From assembly GCA_023621995.1 (NCBI GenBank), contig JAMOAB010000157.1, positions 1 to 64,000 of the forward strand: a stretch of DNA of 64,000 nt, written 5' to 3'. The notes below the pieces were generated by a model. It saw only the letters and a list, made by a program, of their open reading frames with translations, was not told the DNA's origin and ran no database searches. Made by a program: the position numbers and the translations under genes. Shown here one piece after another: positions 11,692-21,300 of this stretch (position 1 is its first letter; each line of letters starts with the position of its first letter). The DNA is from Bacillota bacterium. GTDB taxonomy: Bacteria; Bacillota; Clostridia; Caldicoprobacterales; Xylanivirgaceae.

Positions 11692-12450
11692 TTATTTGAG
11701 GTATTTCATCTCAAGTTTTTGTCTATGCTTTTTAGCAGCATTCCTACCCGTAATTATATAATCTTTAAGTATATTGTATATCTCATCTGGATCTATAGCT
11801 TGCCTATCGAACATATCTTCTTTGAAAAAATCTTTAAGATGTTTATATTTTATCATATAGGATGTCCCATAATTATAGTTGTAGTCTGGCACATTTACTT
11901 TTGTATCTGAATCCTTGAACACTACTACGTTAAAGTAAGGAATATCTCTATGCAGTCTTTCTTTAATAAGGGTATCTACAGCTCTTATGTGATTTTTATT
12001 CTGTAGTAGAGGGTTATATAAAAAATGCTCATTCTTTCCAATCTTGTATTTCCAGTTTTTGTCCTCCAGATTTCCCCATATCTCACCCGGCATATTCTTT
12101 GTCTCTACAATTATAACTCCGCTAGGTGATATTACTAGATGGTCAATTTGAGTAGTATCCTCCATACCATTTGGCATCTTTACAGGCAGAAGTAAATCGT
12201 TTAAAACTATAGAACCATCTCTTTTGCTTCTGAATATCTTCTTCAACCTCTTGCCAACCTTTTTCTCTGCCCAAGCTCCTTTTTTCATATTTGATCGTCT
12301 TTTTCCCCATTTAGTCTTGCTAAGAATCGCCGTGGGTATAAGCGAAAACATAAATAATACCCAAACTAACTTATACATCTCATAGTCTTCTGCCAGTAAA
12401 GTTAAAATCGTCATAAAAAATAATATTAATGTTATTATTTCTGCTATCAT
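11692..12450 (-). CDS. membrane-anchored NERD-domain protein
   Basis: 252 residues with two N-terminal hydrophobic segments (~3-20 and ~27-44) and then a nuclease-related domain (NERD, PF08378) at ~58-170. The PD-(D/E)XK-like core is visible as QIDHLVISPSGVIIVETKN, with the Asp and the E-x-K of the predicted active site, followed by a PLLQNKNH segment typical of NERD proteins. NERD is a predicted nuclease or nucleic-acid-processing domain; cellular roles are mostly unknown. It is a single gene bracketed by two hairpins. No defence genes lie next to it, so a phage-defence role is not supported by context. Confidence 0.82.
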   Translation of the reverse strand: MIAEIITLILFFMTILTLLAEDYEMYKLVWVLFMFSLIPTAILSKTKWGKRRSNMKKGAWAEKKVGKRLKKIFRSKRDGSIVLNDLLLPVKMPNGMEDTTQIDHLVISPSGVIIVETKNMPGEIWGNLEDKNWKYKIGKNEHFLYNPLLQNKNHIRAVDTLIKERLHRDIPYFNVVVFKDSDTKVNVPDYNYNYGTSYMIKYKHLKDFFKEDMFDRQAIDPDEIYNILKDYIITGRNAAKKHRQKLEMKYLK

Positions 12451-12950
12451 ATATATGTATCCTTCCTAGTTTTAATATAGTTGATCTATTACCATTCTAC
12501 ACTTTATCTATATTGTAAAGCTAATTATTTGATTAGTAACATAATCCATTATATCATATTCTTTCATACCTTTTACATCTAAATTGCAATATTAAATGCA
12601 ACACTCCTTGAGAAAATCATATTTACCTTTTACACTGGTTTATACTAAATTTTTCTTTTGCTCGTTCAATACACTTTGGCAATATGTAAAGCCATTCCAT
12701 GGCTCTATACCATTTTCGTTTTTACACATTACAGTGTCCTATCTTGTGTTTTCATAAAATAAAGAGTATGATCTCTCTAAAATAATGCAGATCATACTCC
12801 CCATTAATTTTCCCATTATAATCAATCAAGTTTAATTCTTAAAGATACAAGTCTATTGAACTTAAATATTATACAGATAACTTCTTTAATTTTATTTATT
12901 TTTAGCATTGATAGTAGTTATTTAAATACTATCTGATAAATTCTTTTTAG
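12451..12950. other. 500-bp AT-rich intergenic region
   Basis: No convincing coding frame in either direction. It contains the hairpin at 12764-12799 that should end the pspA-ydjGHI transcript, and must contain the promoter of the NERD gene nearer 12451, which I cannot place with confidence. I see nothing else in it. Confidence 0.6.
12764..12799 (-). terminator. Rho-independent terminator of the pspA-ydjGHI operon
   Basis: Perfect 11-bp stem GAGTATGATCT/AGATCATACTC (12764-12774 and 12789-12799) with a 14-nt loop. On the minus strand it is followed by TTTATTTTATG, a U-rich tail. It lies about 150 nt beyond the stop of the last gene of the operon. Confidence 0.75.
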
Positions 12951-13919
12951 TTAGATTAGCTTTTGACCACAATTTGGACAAAAATTTGCTCCTGTGGTTT
13001 CCTCTCCACAATTTGGACAAAAATTCGGTTTTTTATCGCCCTTAGTGTAGATTCCATCCGATGACTTCTTTATGTTATTATCCATATTCTTAACTATTTC
13101 ATTGGCTACTTTCATTCCCATCATCATTCCAGCCATATCAGAAGTGGTGCCTCCACCCTTAACTTTGCCCGATGATATGCCGTCAGTCATTGATACTTGT
13201 TGATATCTACTGAGATCGCCCACCATACTATGGGAAGCATTCTTATTTATCATATCCTGAATTTCTTCTGGATAGCTGAAACTCATTATATTAAAGCCTG
13301 TAATTGTCATTCCACTATCTATGACCTCCATATCAAGATCTTCCCTTATACCTTTTGCAATCTCAAAGGCATTAGCCTGGAGATTAAATATATCCCGTCC
13401 CTCTCTGGTAATCCACCTCATCAAAAGCTGATCTAAAATGGAAGTTATTCTAAGCCTGACATCCTCCACAAGATAACTATCTCTTACCCCTGCAATTTTA
13501 TCAATCAATGATATATAATCATCTACTTTAAAGTTAAATGTACCATTGGCACGAATAGGAATGCCGCCTGGAAGTTGCGGAGTAGGAATATTAATGGCAT
13601 TTTTTGTACCCCATTTTACTGTAAACTCCTTTGTATTGACAAATAGCACCTCAATCCTTATGCCTGTATTAAATCCAAATTTAAATCCCTTTAAAGTGGA
13701 TAAAAACGGTATAATCTGGGACTCAATATCGTAGTCACCTTCATCTCGAAAAATTCCCTCTATTTTGCCGTTATTTAAGAATATTGCATCCTGTCCAGGA
13801 CGAATTATAAGTCTACTTCCCTTTTTGATCTCTCGATTACTCCACTTCCAGAAGATCATATCATCCCTAAATTCTTCCCACTCAACTACATTTGCAAATT
13901 GGTTTTTAAAAAAGGCCAT
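12951..13919 (-). CDS. ydjI: YdjI-like SPFH-domain protein with C-terminal zinc ribbon
   Basis: 322-residue SPFH/band-7 family protein. The SPFH fold occupies ~25-215 (GSRLIIRPGQDAIFLNNGKI near the start; MEVIDSGMTITGFNIMSF near the end). A low-complexity linker follows, then a double CxxC zinc ribbon in the last 22 residues (CPNCGEET, then CPNCGQKLI). There is no membrane helix. In B. subtilis YdjI belongs to the pspA-ydjGHI operon, and YdjGHI has been linked to membrane recruitment of PspA. The same gene order here supports orthology. It is the last gene, 60 bp after ydjH, with the terminator at 12764-12799. Older annotation as 'virion core protein' is only a name carried over. Confidence 0.88.
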   Translation of the reverse strand: MAFFKNQFANVVEWEEFRDDMIFWKWSNREIKKGSRLIIRPGQDAIFLNNGKIEGIFRDEGDYDIESQIIPFLSTLKGFKFGFNTGIRIEVLFVNTKEFTVKWGTKNAINIPTPQLPGGIPIRANGTFNFKVDDYISLIDKIAGVRDSYLVEDVRLRITSILDQLLMRWITREGRDIFNLQANAFEIAKGIREDLDMEVIDSGMTITGFNIMSFSYPEEIQDMINKNASHSMVGDLSRYQQVSMTDGISSGKVKGGGTTSDMAGMMMGMKVANEIVKNMDNNIKKSSDGIYTKGDKKPNFCPNCGEETTGANFCPNCGQKLI

Positions 13920-13979
13920 ATTTCATCATTCCTCTCAGTTCATTATAGTAGTATCTATATAAAATCTGTCAAAATACTT

Positions 13980-14780
13980 CTAAAAGCTACCTCTACTACC
14001 ACTATGTGAATGTCCACCCGTTGTAACTCCTCCACCTCCACTAATTCTGCCTCCACTATTATTGTCGGTAGAGGGTTTTTTATGTCTTATAGTAGACGTC
14101 CTTATATAGGTGTCTCGTCTTTGAATGATCCTTGAATTGTCAATATCTCGATAATTCCCTTCACCCACTGTCACCTTACCACCTGAGTTATATGCCATAA
14201 TACCGACTACAATACCAGCTGTCACAAGAGATACAATGATTTGAAACCATAGGCTAAATAATATATTGTCTGGATTTATCCCTGGTCTAATCCCCATATA
14301 TTTGTATGAAAGTCTGATAAAATTTTTAAAAGCTTTATAATAATCTTCCCTCGATAGGTCAGGCGTAATTTTATTACGTATCAAATCGAGTCTATTATCA
14401 TCTAGATATTTTTCTCCACGATAGAATCCTGCTAAATATACCTCCGTATGTTGCATATCAACTGTTAGAATAACACAATTGCCATGTGGTCTATCATAGC
14501 CGAGAGCCTCTCTGTCATAAAAATCTTCCGTAAACTGTACTACATCTTTCCCCGCAGTATCACGAGTGGTCAATATGACAATATCGGTCTTACGTTTGGC
14601 ACTATATTGGGCAGATATAGCCTCAAGTTCCCCTATCTCGTCCACAGTTAAGAGATCTGCGAAATCATATACTCTCTGCCCTGCGTAGGGAGCAGCTATT
14701 GTAACGTTCACTAAAATAATCATACAAAAAAATAAGATTGTAAAAAATAAAGCTATACTTATTGATATGTGTCTCTTCAC
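13980..14780 (-). CDS. ydjH: YdjH-like TPM-domain membrane protein
   Basis: 266 residues: signal peptide/anchor (~8-30), an exported TPM domain (~37-160, PYAGQRVYDFADLL at its start), a second membrane helix (~182-203) and a Gly/Ser-rich tail ending SGSRGSF, a common ending of TPM proteins. TPM domains occur in envelope maintenance and photosystem repair proteins; a phosphatase-like role is reported for some members. It starts at a GTG whose G is the last base of the upstream ydjG stop codon (TAGTG), so translation is coupled. It is the third gene of the pspA-ydjG-ydjH-ydjI operon. Confidence 0.85.
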   Translation of the reverse strand: MKRHISISIALFFTILFFCMIILVNVTIAAPYAGQRVYDFADLLTVDEIGELEAISAQYSAKRKTDIVILTTRDTAGKDVVQFTEDFYDREALGYDRPHGNCVILTVDMQHTEVYLAGFYRGEKYLDDNRLDLIRNKITPDLSREDYYKAFKNFIRLSYKYMGIRPGINPDNILFSLWFQIIVSLVTAGIVVGIMAYNSGGKVTVGEGNYRDIDNSRIIQRRDTYIRTSTIRHKKPSTDNNSGGRISGGGGVTTGGHSHSGSRGSF

Positions 14781-15805
14781 TACAATCCACCCCCTATGAT
14801 AAGGGAGAGTATCCTAAGTGCTATAAACATAATACCAGCAATTCCACTAAACCACATGCCAACCTTAGCAGCACTGATAGGAGGCGTACCAACTACTTTA
14901 CCCGTCTGACCATTCATGGCAAAAGTGTATTCAGATTTGTCATAGTCATAGTAGACCATCCAAACAGGAAGTAGAACATAATAAGCATGCCTTTTTCTTA
15001 TATCAACTCTTTTACTATTATACTTGACTGTGGTATAACCAGTAATAGTAGATCTGATATAAGAATCTATATAACTTTCTATTTTAGACTTAGCCCGGGG
15101 AAGAAGTTCTACATCATTATAGGTATATTTCTCTGCAATATAACCTGCAAGATAGGGCATTTTAAAATCTTTTAAGGCACCATAGTGATATGGTTCCAGC
15201 CTATCCATAAGTTCATCGTTCATCTTTTCCGAAGCATCAACAGGAACCTTTATATAATCAAGGTTTATCTCTCTATATACATCAAAATATTTGGTTTCTG
15301 TATATATATAATCTCCCCTCGTGTATGTTCTAACTTTGGTACAAAGGGCATTTACTTTAATTTTGCTATTTAAATCATATAGCCAAAATGGAACATATAT
15401 TCCTATTATACCCTTCATCCTATCAGCCGTCATAAATCCTTTTGGAGTAAGTCGGCCATTTCTACACCAATTACGGAAGGCACTCATAGCTTCTTCTTTG
15501 CTGATGGTAAAAGGTATAACCTTTGATGGGGCTAGTGTGCCAGATAGTCTGTCTGCTAAAACAACTCCTGCCCCACAAAAGCTACATGTAGTTGCCATAG
15601 TCTCGGCTTCTGTTAGTAATATTGCTCCACAGTTTTTACAATGGTATTCCTTTGCTTCATCTTCTGCAAAAGTAGTGGTGATAAATTCGTTAGGTATATT
15701 CTCTATATTGTCTTTTTTACCACAACTATGGCATGATAGCATGCCTGATTGGCTATCAAAACCCATGTCATCACCACAATTTGGACATTTATAATGTACT
15801 ACCAT
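14780..15805 (-). CDS. ydjG: YdjG-like zinc-ribbon membrane protein
   Basis: 341 residues with two N-terminal zinc ribbons (CPNCG...CHSCG at ~7-30 and CKNCG...CSFCG at ~55-78). A soluble central domain (IGIYVPFWLYD; HAYYVLLPVWMVYYDYD) follows, with a single C-terminal membrane helix (~315-338). In B. subtilis YdjG and YdjH form a membrane complex needed to localise PspA. The start is set at ATG 15805: AGAGGTGA lies seven bases upstream, and a TTG immediately before the ATG is less likely. It follows pspA after an 88-bp gap that holds a perfect palindrome (15846-15887). Confidence 0.85.
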   Translation of the reverse strand: MVVHYKCPNCGDDMGFDSQSGMLSCHSCGKKDNIENIPNEFITTTFAEDEAKEYHCKNCGAILLTEAETMATTCSFCGAGVVLADRLSGTLAPSKVIPFTISKEEAMSAFRNWCRNGRLTPKGFMTADRMKGIIGIYVPFWLYDLNSKIKVNALCTKVRTYTRGDYIYTETKYFDVYREINLDYIKVPVDASEKMNDELMDRLEPYHYGALKDFKMPYLAGYIAEKYTYNDVELLPRAKSKIESYIDSYIRSTITGYTTVKYNSKRVDIRKRHAYYVLLPVWMVYYDYDKSEYTFAMNGQTGKVVGTPPISAAKVGMWFSGIAGIMFIALRILSLIIGGGL

Positions 15806-15845
15806 CAATTATTCACCTCTCACCATGTAATGAGATAGCACTTTG

Positions 15846-15887
15846 GTATTATGGGAGCTGTAGCCTAGGCTACAGCTCCCATAATAC
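15846..15887 (-). promoter_or_regulatory. 42-nt perfect palindrome between pspA and ydjG
   Basis: Every base from 15846 to 15887 pairs with its mirror partner (GTATTATGGGAGCTGTAGCC and its complement around a central CCTAGG). The RNA from either strand folds into a very stable hairpin. No U-tract follows on either strand, so it is a poor Rho-independent terminator. As an intercistronic hairpin after the first gene it could protect the pspA 3' end or attenuate entry into ydjGHI; that role is inference. Confidence 0.7.
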
Positions 15888-15893
15888 AGGTAG

Positions 15894-16574
15894 TTATTCT
15901 CTGTTTTTCAATTGCTCCTTGAGTGTAGCTAGCTCATCTTCAATATCTATATTGCTATCATCATATTTAGCAGTTAATTCTTTTATGTCGTCTTCAGGGC
16001 CTCTATTTAATTCTGCCATTGCATTCGCCTCATCTAACGCTCTATTTACCTTGTCTTCCATTCTGTCAAAGGCCGAAATAGATTTGTTAACATCTACCAC
16101 AGATGAGCCAATTCTGTTGATACGCTCTTTAGTCTTGGCCACAGACATCTTACCTTTTAACATAGCCCTACGAGATTCTAGTTGATTTATGTCAGACACA
16201 AGCTTATCGTGCATTTGTCTCATGTTAATGGCATTTGAAGATGCCAAATCATGTGCCTCTTTAAGTCCAGCTTCTTTCTCAGTTAAACTAGCCTTTCGTT
16301 CTAAAAATTTTCTAGCATCATCTTCATTACCTGCTTCTAAAGCCTTTATTGCATAATTTTGCATTTTTTCTATATCGGCTCTACATTCCTCAAGAGTTCT
16401 CTTTGCCCTCTGTTCTTCCACTATAATCGAAGCAGTTTCAGCCTTTACTTTCCTCAAATCACTATTTAAATTTCTAAGCAATTGGTCTATCATCTTCTCA
16501 GGATCTTCCGCCTTATCCAAAAGCGCATTTATATTACTTGACATAATATCCTTAAACCTTGTTAAAATACCCAT
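15894..16574 (-). CDS. pspA: PspA/IM30-family membrane stress protein
   Basis: 226-residue, almost wholly helical ESCRT-III-like coiled-coil protein that assembles on stressed membranes. The amphipathic N-terminus (MGILTRFKDIMSSNINALLDKAEDP) and the EKMIDQLLRNL segment are diagnostic. The C-terminal acidic helix (IEDELATLKEQLKNRE) is also typical. The start is ATG 16574, eight bases after AAGGAG; a GTG two codons earlier is too close to the Shine-Dalgarno. First gene of the pspA-ydjG-ydjH-ydjI operon. In B. subtilis this operon responds to cell-envelope stress through SigW; I do not see a clear SigW-type promoter upstream here, so regulation may differ. Confidence 0.93.
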   Translation of the reverse strand: MGILTRFKDIMSSNINALLDKAEDPEKMIDQLLRNLNSDLRKVKAETASIIVEEQRAKRTLEECRADIEKMQNYAIKALEAGNEDDARKFLERKASLTEKEAGLKEAHDLASSNAINMRQMHDKLVSDINQLESRRAMLKGKMSVAKTKERINRIGSSVVDVNKSISAFDRMEDKVNRALDEANAMAELNRGPEDDIKELTAKYDDSNIDIEDELATLKEQLKNRE

Positions 16575-16842
16575 AACCACATCTCCTTTATATTTTTTCT
16601 AGTAGCAAGCCCACTGTCCTACTAGCCAATTGGAATATGAACTGATCTACCACAAACATTTGACTATATATTAAGATTAGACGAATGGTCTAAGAAAGTT
16701 CATCACGTCGCACAATACTTAGCGATATGCATTAAGCTAACTCCCATTGATTATCAATAACAAATTAACACATACAATAGTGTAAGTCAATATATTTGCA
16801 CGCTTATTATTTCTTATTCTTCCAATAGCATTTTTATATCTA
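16575..16842 (-). promoter_or_regulatory. pspA upstream region with two inverted repeats
   Basis: The 268-bp leader region of pspA contains TTAGAC-N5-GTCTAA (16677-16693) and CTAGTAG-N13-CTACTAG (16599-16625), plus a short ATTGA-TTA-TCAAT palindrome near 16747-16759. They lie upstream of or within the probable 5' UTR and could be regulator sites or RNA structure. No promoter matches strongly enough to assign. Confidence 0.4.
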
Positions 16843-18219
16843 TTATACATATATATTCCACCTCAAACCCTTGGGATAATGGTTTTTTAGTAAATTATTA
16901 CTGAGCTTTCCCCAGCCAATAGAGTATCCATCCACCTCTACTAAATACCATCCCTTAGGTCCCATTGCCTCTATAGCTTCCCCCCTTAAGTAAGCCATCA
17001 CCTCGTGGGAGTTCCTATCTAAACTCCAGGTATATTTTGCATCCTTTCCCTTTAAAGACAGTGCCAAAGCATGGGAAGGTTCAAAACGATTTTTCTTAAA
17101 AGTCCCTAAATGCCACCCTGGGCGAAGCACCTTAAGTCCATTTAATGGGAGCATTTCCAAAGGTATAATATATAGCTGGTCGCCAAATAATATATATTTT
17201 CCCCTTGGGGTATCTAAAAGGAATTCTTCTGCAAATTTCAAATATTCCTCAACTTTTCCCTTATTGACCATTCCTTCTGCATATCTGACCTTAACCGCTT
17301 CTTTTCCTTCTAGCTTATGTAATATAGCTATATAGTGTCCTTCTCCTCGAACTTTGTGGGGCCAAATCCGAATTGTATTTTCTATATCCTTTAGTCCTTC
17401 AAATGCCCAATCTGCCCTTCCCCTGTCAAAACCATTATAAATTTTAACATCTTCTATCCCAAAGTCAGGATTGAATTTTACAAATTCACTTATGACTCCC
17501 TCATTCTCTTCTGGCGAAAATGTACAGGTGGAATACACAAGTCTACCACCTGGCTTTAACATATCTTTAGCATACTCTAAAATGTCTAGCTGTCTGTCGC
17601 GACATAGAGATACTTTGTCTAAACTCCACTCTGCGCAAGCTTTAGGGTTTTTGCGAAACATACCTTCACCCGAGCATGGAGCATCTACCAAAATCCGATC
17701 AAAATAATTTGGGAATCTCCGTGCTAAGCGATTGGGCGTTTCATTCGTCACCACTGCATTTTTTATACCCATCCGCTCAATGTTTTGGGAAAGAACCCTG
17801 GCCCTTTGGGGATGAATCTCATTGGCAAGCAAAACCCCTTTACCTTTTAACTTAGTAGCAATATGAGTCGCCTTCCCACCTGGTGCTGCACATAGATCTA
17901 AAATCTTCTCCCCCGGTTTAGGATCCATTAACTCTCCAACAGCCATAGCACTAGGCTCTTGTATATAATATAGCCCTGCCTCATGATATGGGTGCTTACC
18001 AGGCTCATCTTTTGAACTATAATAGAACCCTTCCCTAATCCATGGAATATCTTGTAGATTAAAAGGACTCACTCCTGCAAAGTCTTCAACACATATCTTA
18101 AGAGTGTTAACTCGAAGTCCCTGTGTCCTATCTTCTTGATAGCTCTTTAAAAAATCTTCATATTCTTCTTTTAAAAGTACCTCCATCTTTGCTAGAAAAT
18201 CTTTGGGCAAAGAGTCCAT
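16843..18219 (-). CDS. RsmF/YebU-like rRNA (cytosine-5) methyltransferase, NOL1/NOP2/Sun family
   Basis: S-adenosylmethionine-dependent m5C methyltransferase of rRNA; ~458 residues. Visible: motif I DLCAAPGGKATHIA, motif IV DAPCSGEGMFRK with one conserved Cys, and motif VI STCTFSPEENE with the catalytic Cys. The C-terminal ~150 residues match the RsmF-type RNA-binding extension (HYIAILHKLE; the LRGEAIEAMGPKGWYLVEVDG PUA-like end). The start is ATG 18219 with GAGGTG six bases upstream; an upstream in-frame M-I-E-L-K extension lacks a Shine-Dalgarno and is AT-rich. It stands alone between the pspA leader and the ABC exporter. Confidence 0.9.
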   Translation of the reverse strand: MDSLPKDFLAKMEVLLKEEYEDFLKSYQEDRTQGLRVNTLKICVEDFAGVSPFNLQDIPWIREGFYYSSKDEPGKHPYHEAGLYYIQEPSAMAVGELMDPKPGEKILDLCAAPGGKATHIATKLKGKGVLLANEIHPQRARVLSQNIERMGIKNAVVTNETPNRLARRFPNYFDRILVDAPCSGEGMFRKNPKACAEWSLDKVSLCRDRQLDILEYAKDMLKPGGRLVYSTCTFSPEENEGVISEFVKFNPDFGIEDVKIYNGFDRGRADWAFEGLKDIENTIRIWPHKVRGEGHYIAILHKLEGKEAVKVRYAEGMVNKGKVEEYLKFAEEFLLDTPRGKYILFGDQLYIIPLEMLPLNGLKVLRPGWHLGTFKKNRFEPSHALALSLKGKDAKYTWSLDRNSHEVMAYLRGEAIEAMGPKGWYLVEVDGYSIGWGKLSNNLLKNHYPKGLRWNIYV

Positions 18220-18329
18220 ATAGATCACCTCAAATATTAGTGTATATTCTCTTTTGATCATAGCTACAATATATAACTCTAGTTTTAGCTCTATCACCTA
18301 ACATAAAAGCATTTACTATTTATCTGCAT

Positions 18330-21300
18330 CTATTCTATAGATTTTAGGGATTCTACCATGTCTATTTTTTTCAGTTTAAAATACATCACACAATTTACAA
18401 AGGCTGAAAATAGTATGGTGAGAAGAGCTGAATATAGAAAACTTATAGCTCTTATCTCCCTTCCAAACATTATAAAGTCTGTCTCTGCCGTTAAGATTAT
18501 GAATTTATGGAGAAATATTCCCAATACAAGTCCTAAAGTAGTGCCTATTAATGTCAATATGGAATTTTCCCTATATACATATTTTGAGACTTCCTCATCG
18601 TAAAACCCTAAAACTTTGATAGTAGCAATCTCTCTAATCCTCTCACTTATATTTATATTGGTTAGATTATATAATACCACAAAGGCTAGTGCCCCAGCAG
18701 ACAATATGAGAACTAAAATTACGTAGTTAAGACTGGCTATCACATCCTTGAAACTCTTACTTATTCCTGTTATAAACTCCACAGAGGCTATCGCGTCATA
18801 ATCTAATATATCCATTGAGAGCTTATCTTCAAACAACTCATCAGTCTCTGTTGTCTTAACTAGCAATTTTCGGAATTCTATGCTACCATCTTCAAACACT
18901 CTTTTATATAGATTAGGTGATATATAGATATAGTGAAAAGCATAATTCTCTGTAATACCCGTAATTGGCACATCTACGCTCTTATCGTCGTCAACTTCTA
19001 TATATATTTGATCACCAACCTCCACCTTAAGAAGTTTGGCCATCTTTTCTGTCAACACCACTCCTTCATCAGATATCTTTAGCCCTTCTCCTGTAATGCG
19101 ATTATTTAAAGTAATAAAGCTGTCAAATTTATCTAGTGCTTCAGGGACTATCAAGTTTACAGTCTCTTTTCTATCCTTTCTACCTATATTTACTACCTGT
19201 TCTTTAATTGAAATATAATCTTTGAATCTTGAATCATCTCTTATATATTCTAAAACTCCTGTTGATTCTCCTTCGATTATACCTTCATTTAACTCTATCT
19301 CCATTTGATATTTATATATTTCATCAAATTGTTTGATAGCAATTGACATTATAGAATCTTTGAGCCCAAAACCCGCCATAAGTAGTGCCGTACAACCACT
19401 TATTCCAAATATAGTCATGATAAGACGCTTTTTATATCTAAATAAATTTCTCGCCGTGACCTTCTGTGTAAACTTTAGTCTGGACCATATAAATGTCACT
19501 CGTTCAAGTAAAATTCTCTTTCCTACCTTAGGTGCCTTGGGTCTTAAGAGGAGGGCTGGAGTTTCTGTAAGCTCGCTATAACATGCTAACCACGCTGCCA
19601 CTGTAGTGGCAAACACCGCCACAACAGTAGATATAAGAGCATAAAAGGTATTAAACTCAATTACAACCGGAGGCATAATATACATTATCCTGTAGGCATT
19701 GAATATTACAGTTGGAAAGACCTTAAAACCTATAAGCAAGCCTACTATGCTACCACAAATACTAGCCAAAGCTGCGTAGATCAAATATTTGGAAGCTATT
19801 GCAAGGTTCTTATATCCCATTGCCTTTAGGCTACCTATATAGATTCTTTGCTCATCTACCATACGTGTCATGGTCGTCAAACATACTAGTACTGCAATTA
19901 TAAAGAAGAATACTGGAAAGACTTTGGCAATTGCATCTATCCTATCGGCTGCCAGCTCATAATCTATAAAATCTTTAGTCTCATTTCGCTTTATCACATA
20001 CCATTTAGGTTTTTCAATGGCCTCTAGATCTGATCCTCCCTGGATTATTTTATCCCTCGCTTCGTCTAATTCCCTATCAGATTCATATTTAGCCTCTATA
20101 TACTCTTTATAGCCCTTTTCATATTCTTTTATAGATGAATCAAGTTTTCTTCGTGCTGAGGAGAATTCACCCAATGCCCTTTTCTTTGAATTCTCCAGTT
20201 TTTCCCTTCCCATTTCAAGTCTAATTCTGCCCTCTCCTAAAGTTCTTTGAGTTGCTTCTAGTTCTTGTTCGGCATAAGCAAGATCTTTCCTGCTCTTTTC
20301 CAGTATAGCTTTAGATGAAAGAATTTCTTCTTTCCCCTTTGCAATTTCCTCCTCTCCAGCCTTTATAATAGCCAAGGTCTTAGCCTTTTCTTCTTCATTA
20401 TCTATGCTGTCTAAGCTCAACCTCAGTTGATTTAATTCCACTTCCTTTTCTTCTAGATCTCTTTCAGCATTTTTTATCTTCCGCTCTCCCTCTTCTAATT
20501 CATTAGTCGTCCTATTTTTTAGTTCATTAAAAGATATAAAAGCCTTTCGATATTCTTCCTCGCCTGCTTTGAGTTTACCTTCTTCCTCGGTCAGCCGCTT
20601 TTCTGCATCTTTTATAGTCTCATAAAATTTATCCTTCCTACTACGTAATTCCTCTTCTCCTCTATCTATCTGTTTTTTTGCATCATAAAGTTTTTCTTCT
20701 GCTTCTCTAAGCTCCCTTTGCTGCCTTTCCTCTCCCTCTTTAAGTTCTTGCCTTGCTTCATCCAATTTTCTATTAGCTTCGGCCATTATATCTTGATATC
20801 GGGCTTCTACCCTCACCTCTCCTACATCTTCTAAGATGCTTTTTATGGGATCTAGTACCCTATCATATTCATCATCATAGGTTAAAACCTCCCTGGCACC
20901 CCTCACCGTCACATATACATCAGTATAAACCGGCAAATCAAAATCATCTTCAGGAACCATTATATAACTATCTATCTTGCCATTACCGATGCTGCTAGTT
21001 CCCCTTTCAAAGGAAATATAAAGCGGACTTTCCACCAAACCAACTACTGTATACTCATTTCTACTTAAACTATCTGAAATATCATCGTCTGTACCTGAAT
21101 AAAACTTGATTTTTGAGCCTATTTCTAAACCTTTTGTGGTCATACTCCCACTTTCTGCAAGACATTCCCCTGGTTCCTCTGGATATCGTCCCTCTACAAG
21201 GTTTATACGATTTATATGGGAGCTATGATCCCATGTTTTGGGTATTGATAATAACTTTATTACCCGGACTTTTTCTCCATCATCCATTAATACATCCATA

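Noticed and set aside
11692-12450. NERD protein as part of a defence island
   Set aside because: Single gene between housekeeping genes; no linked defence genes.
12951-13919. Virus-derived 'virion core protein'
   Set aside because: SPFH fold and zinc ribbon in a conserved pspA-ydjGHI operon show it is YdjI.
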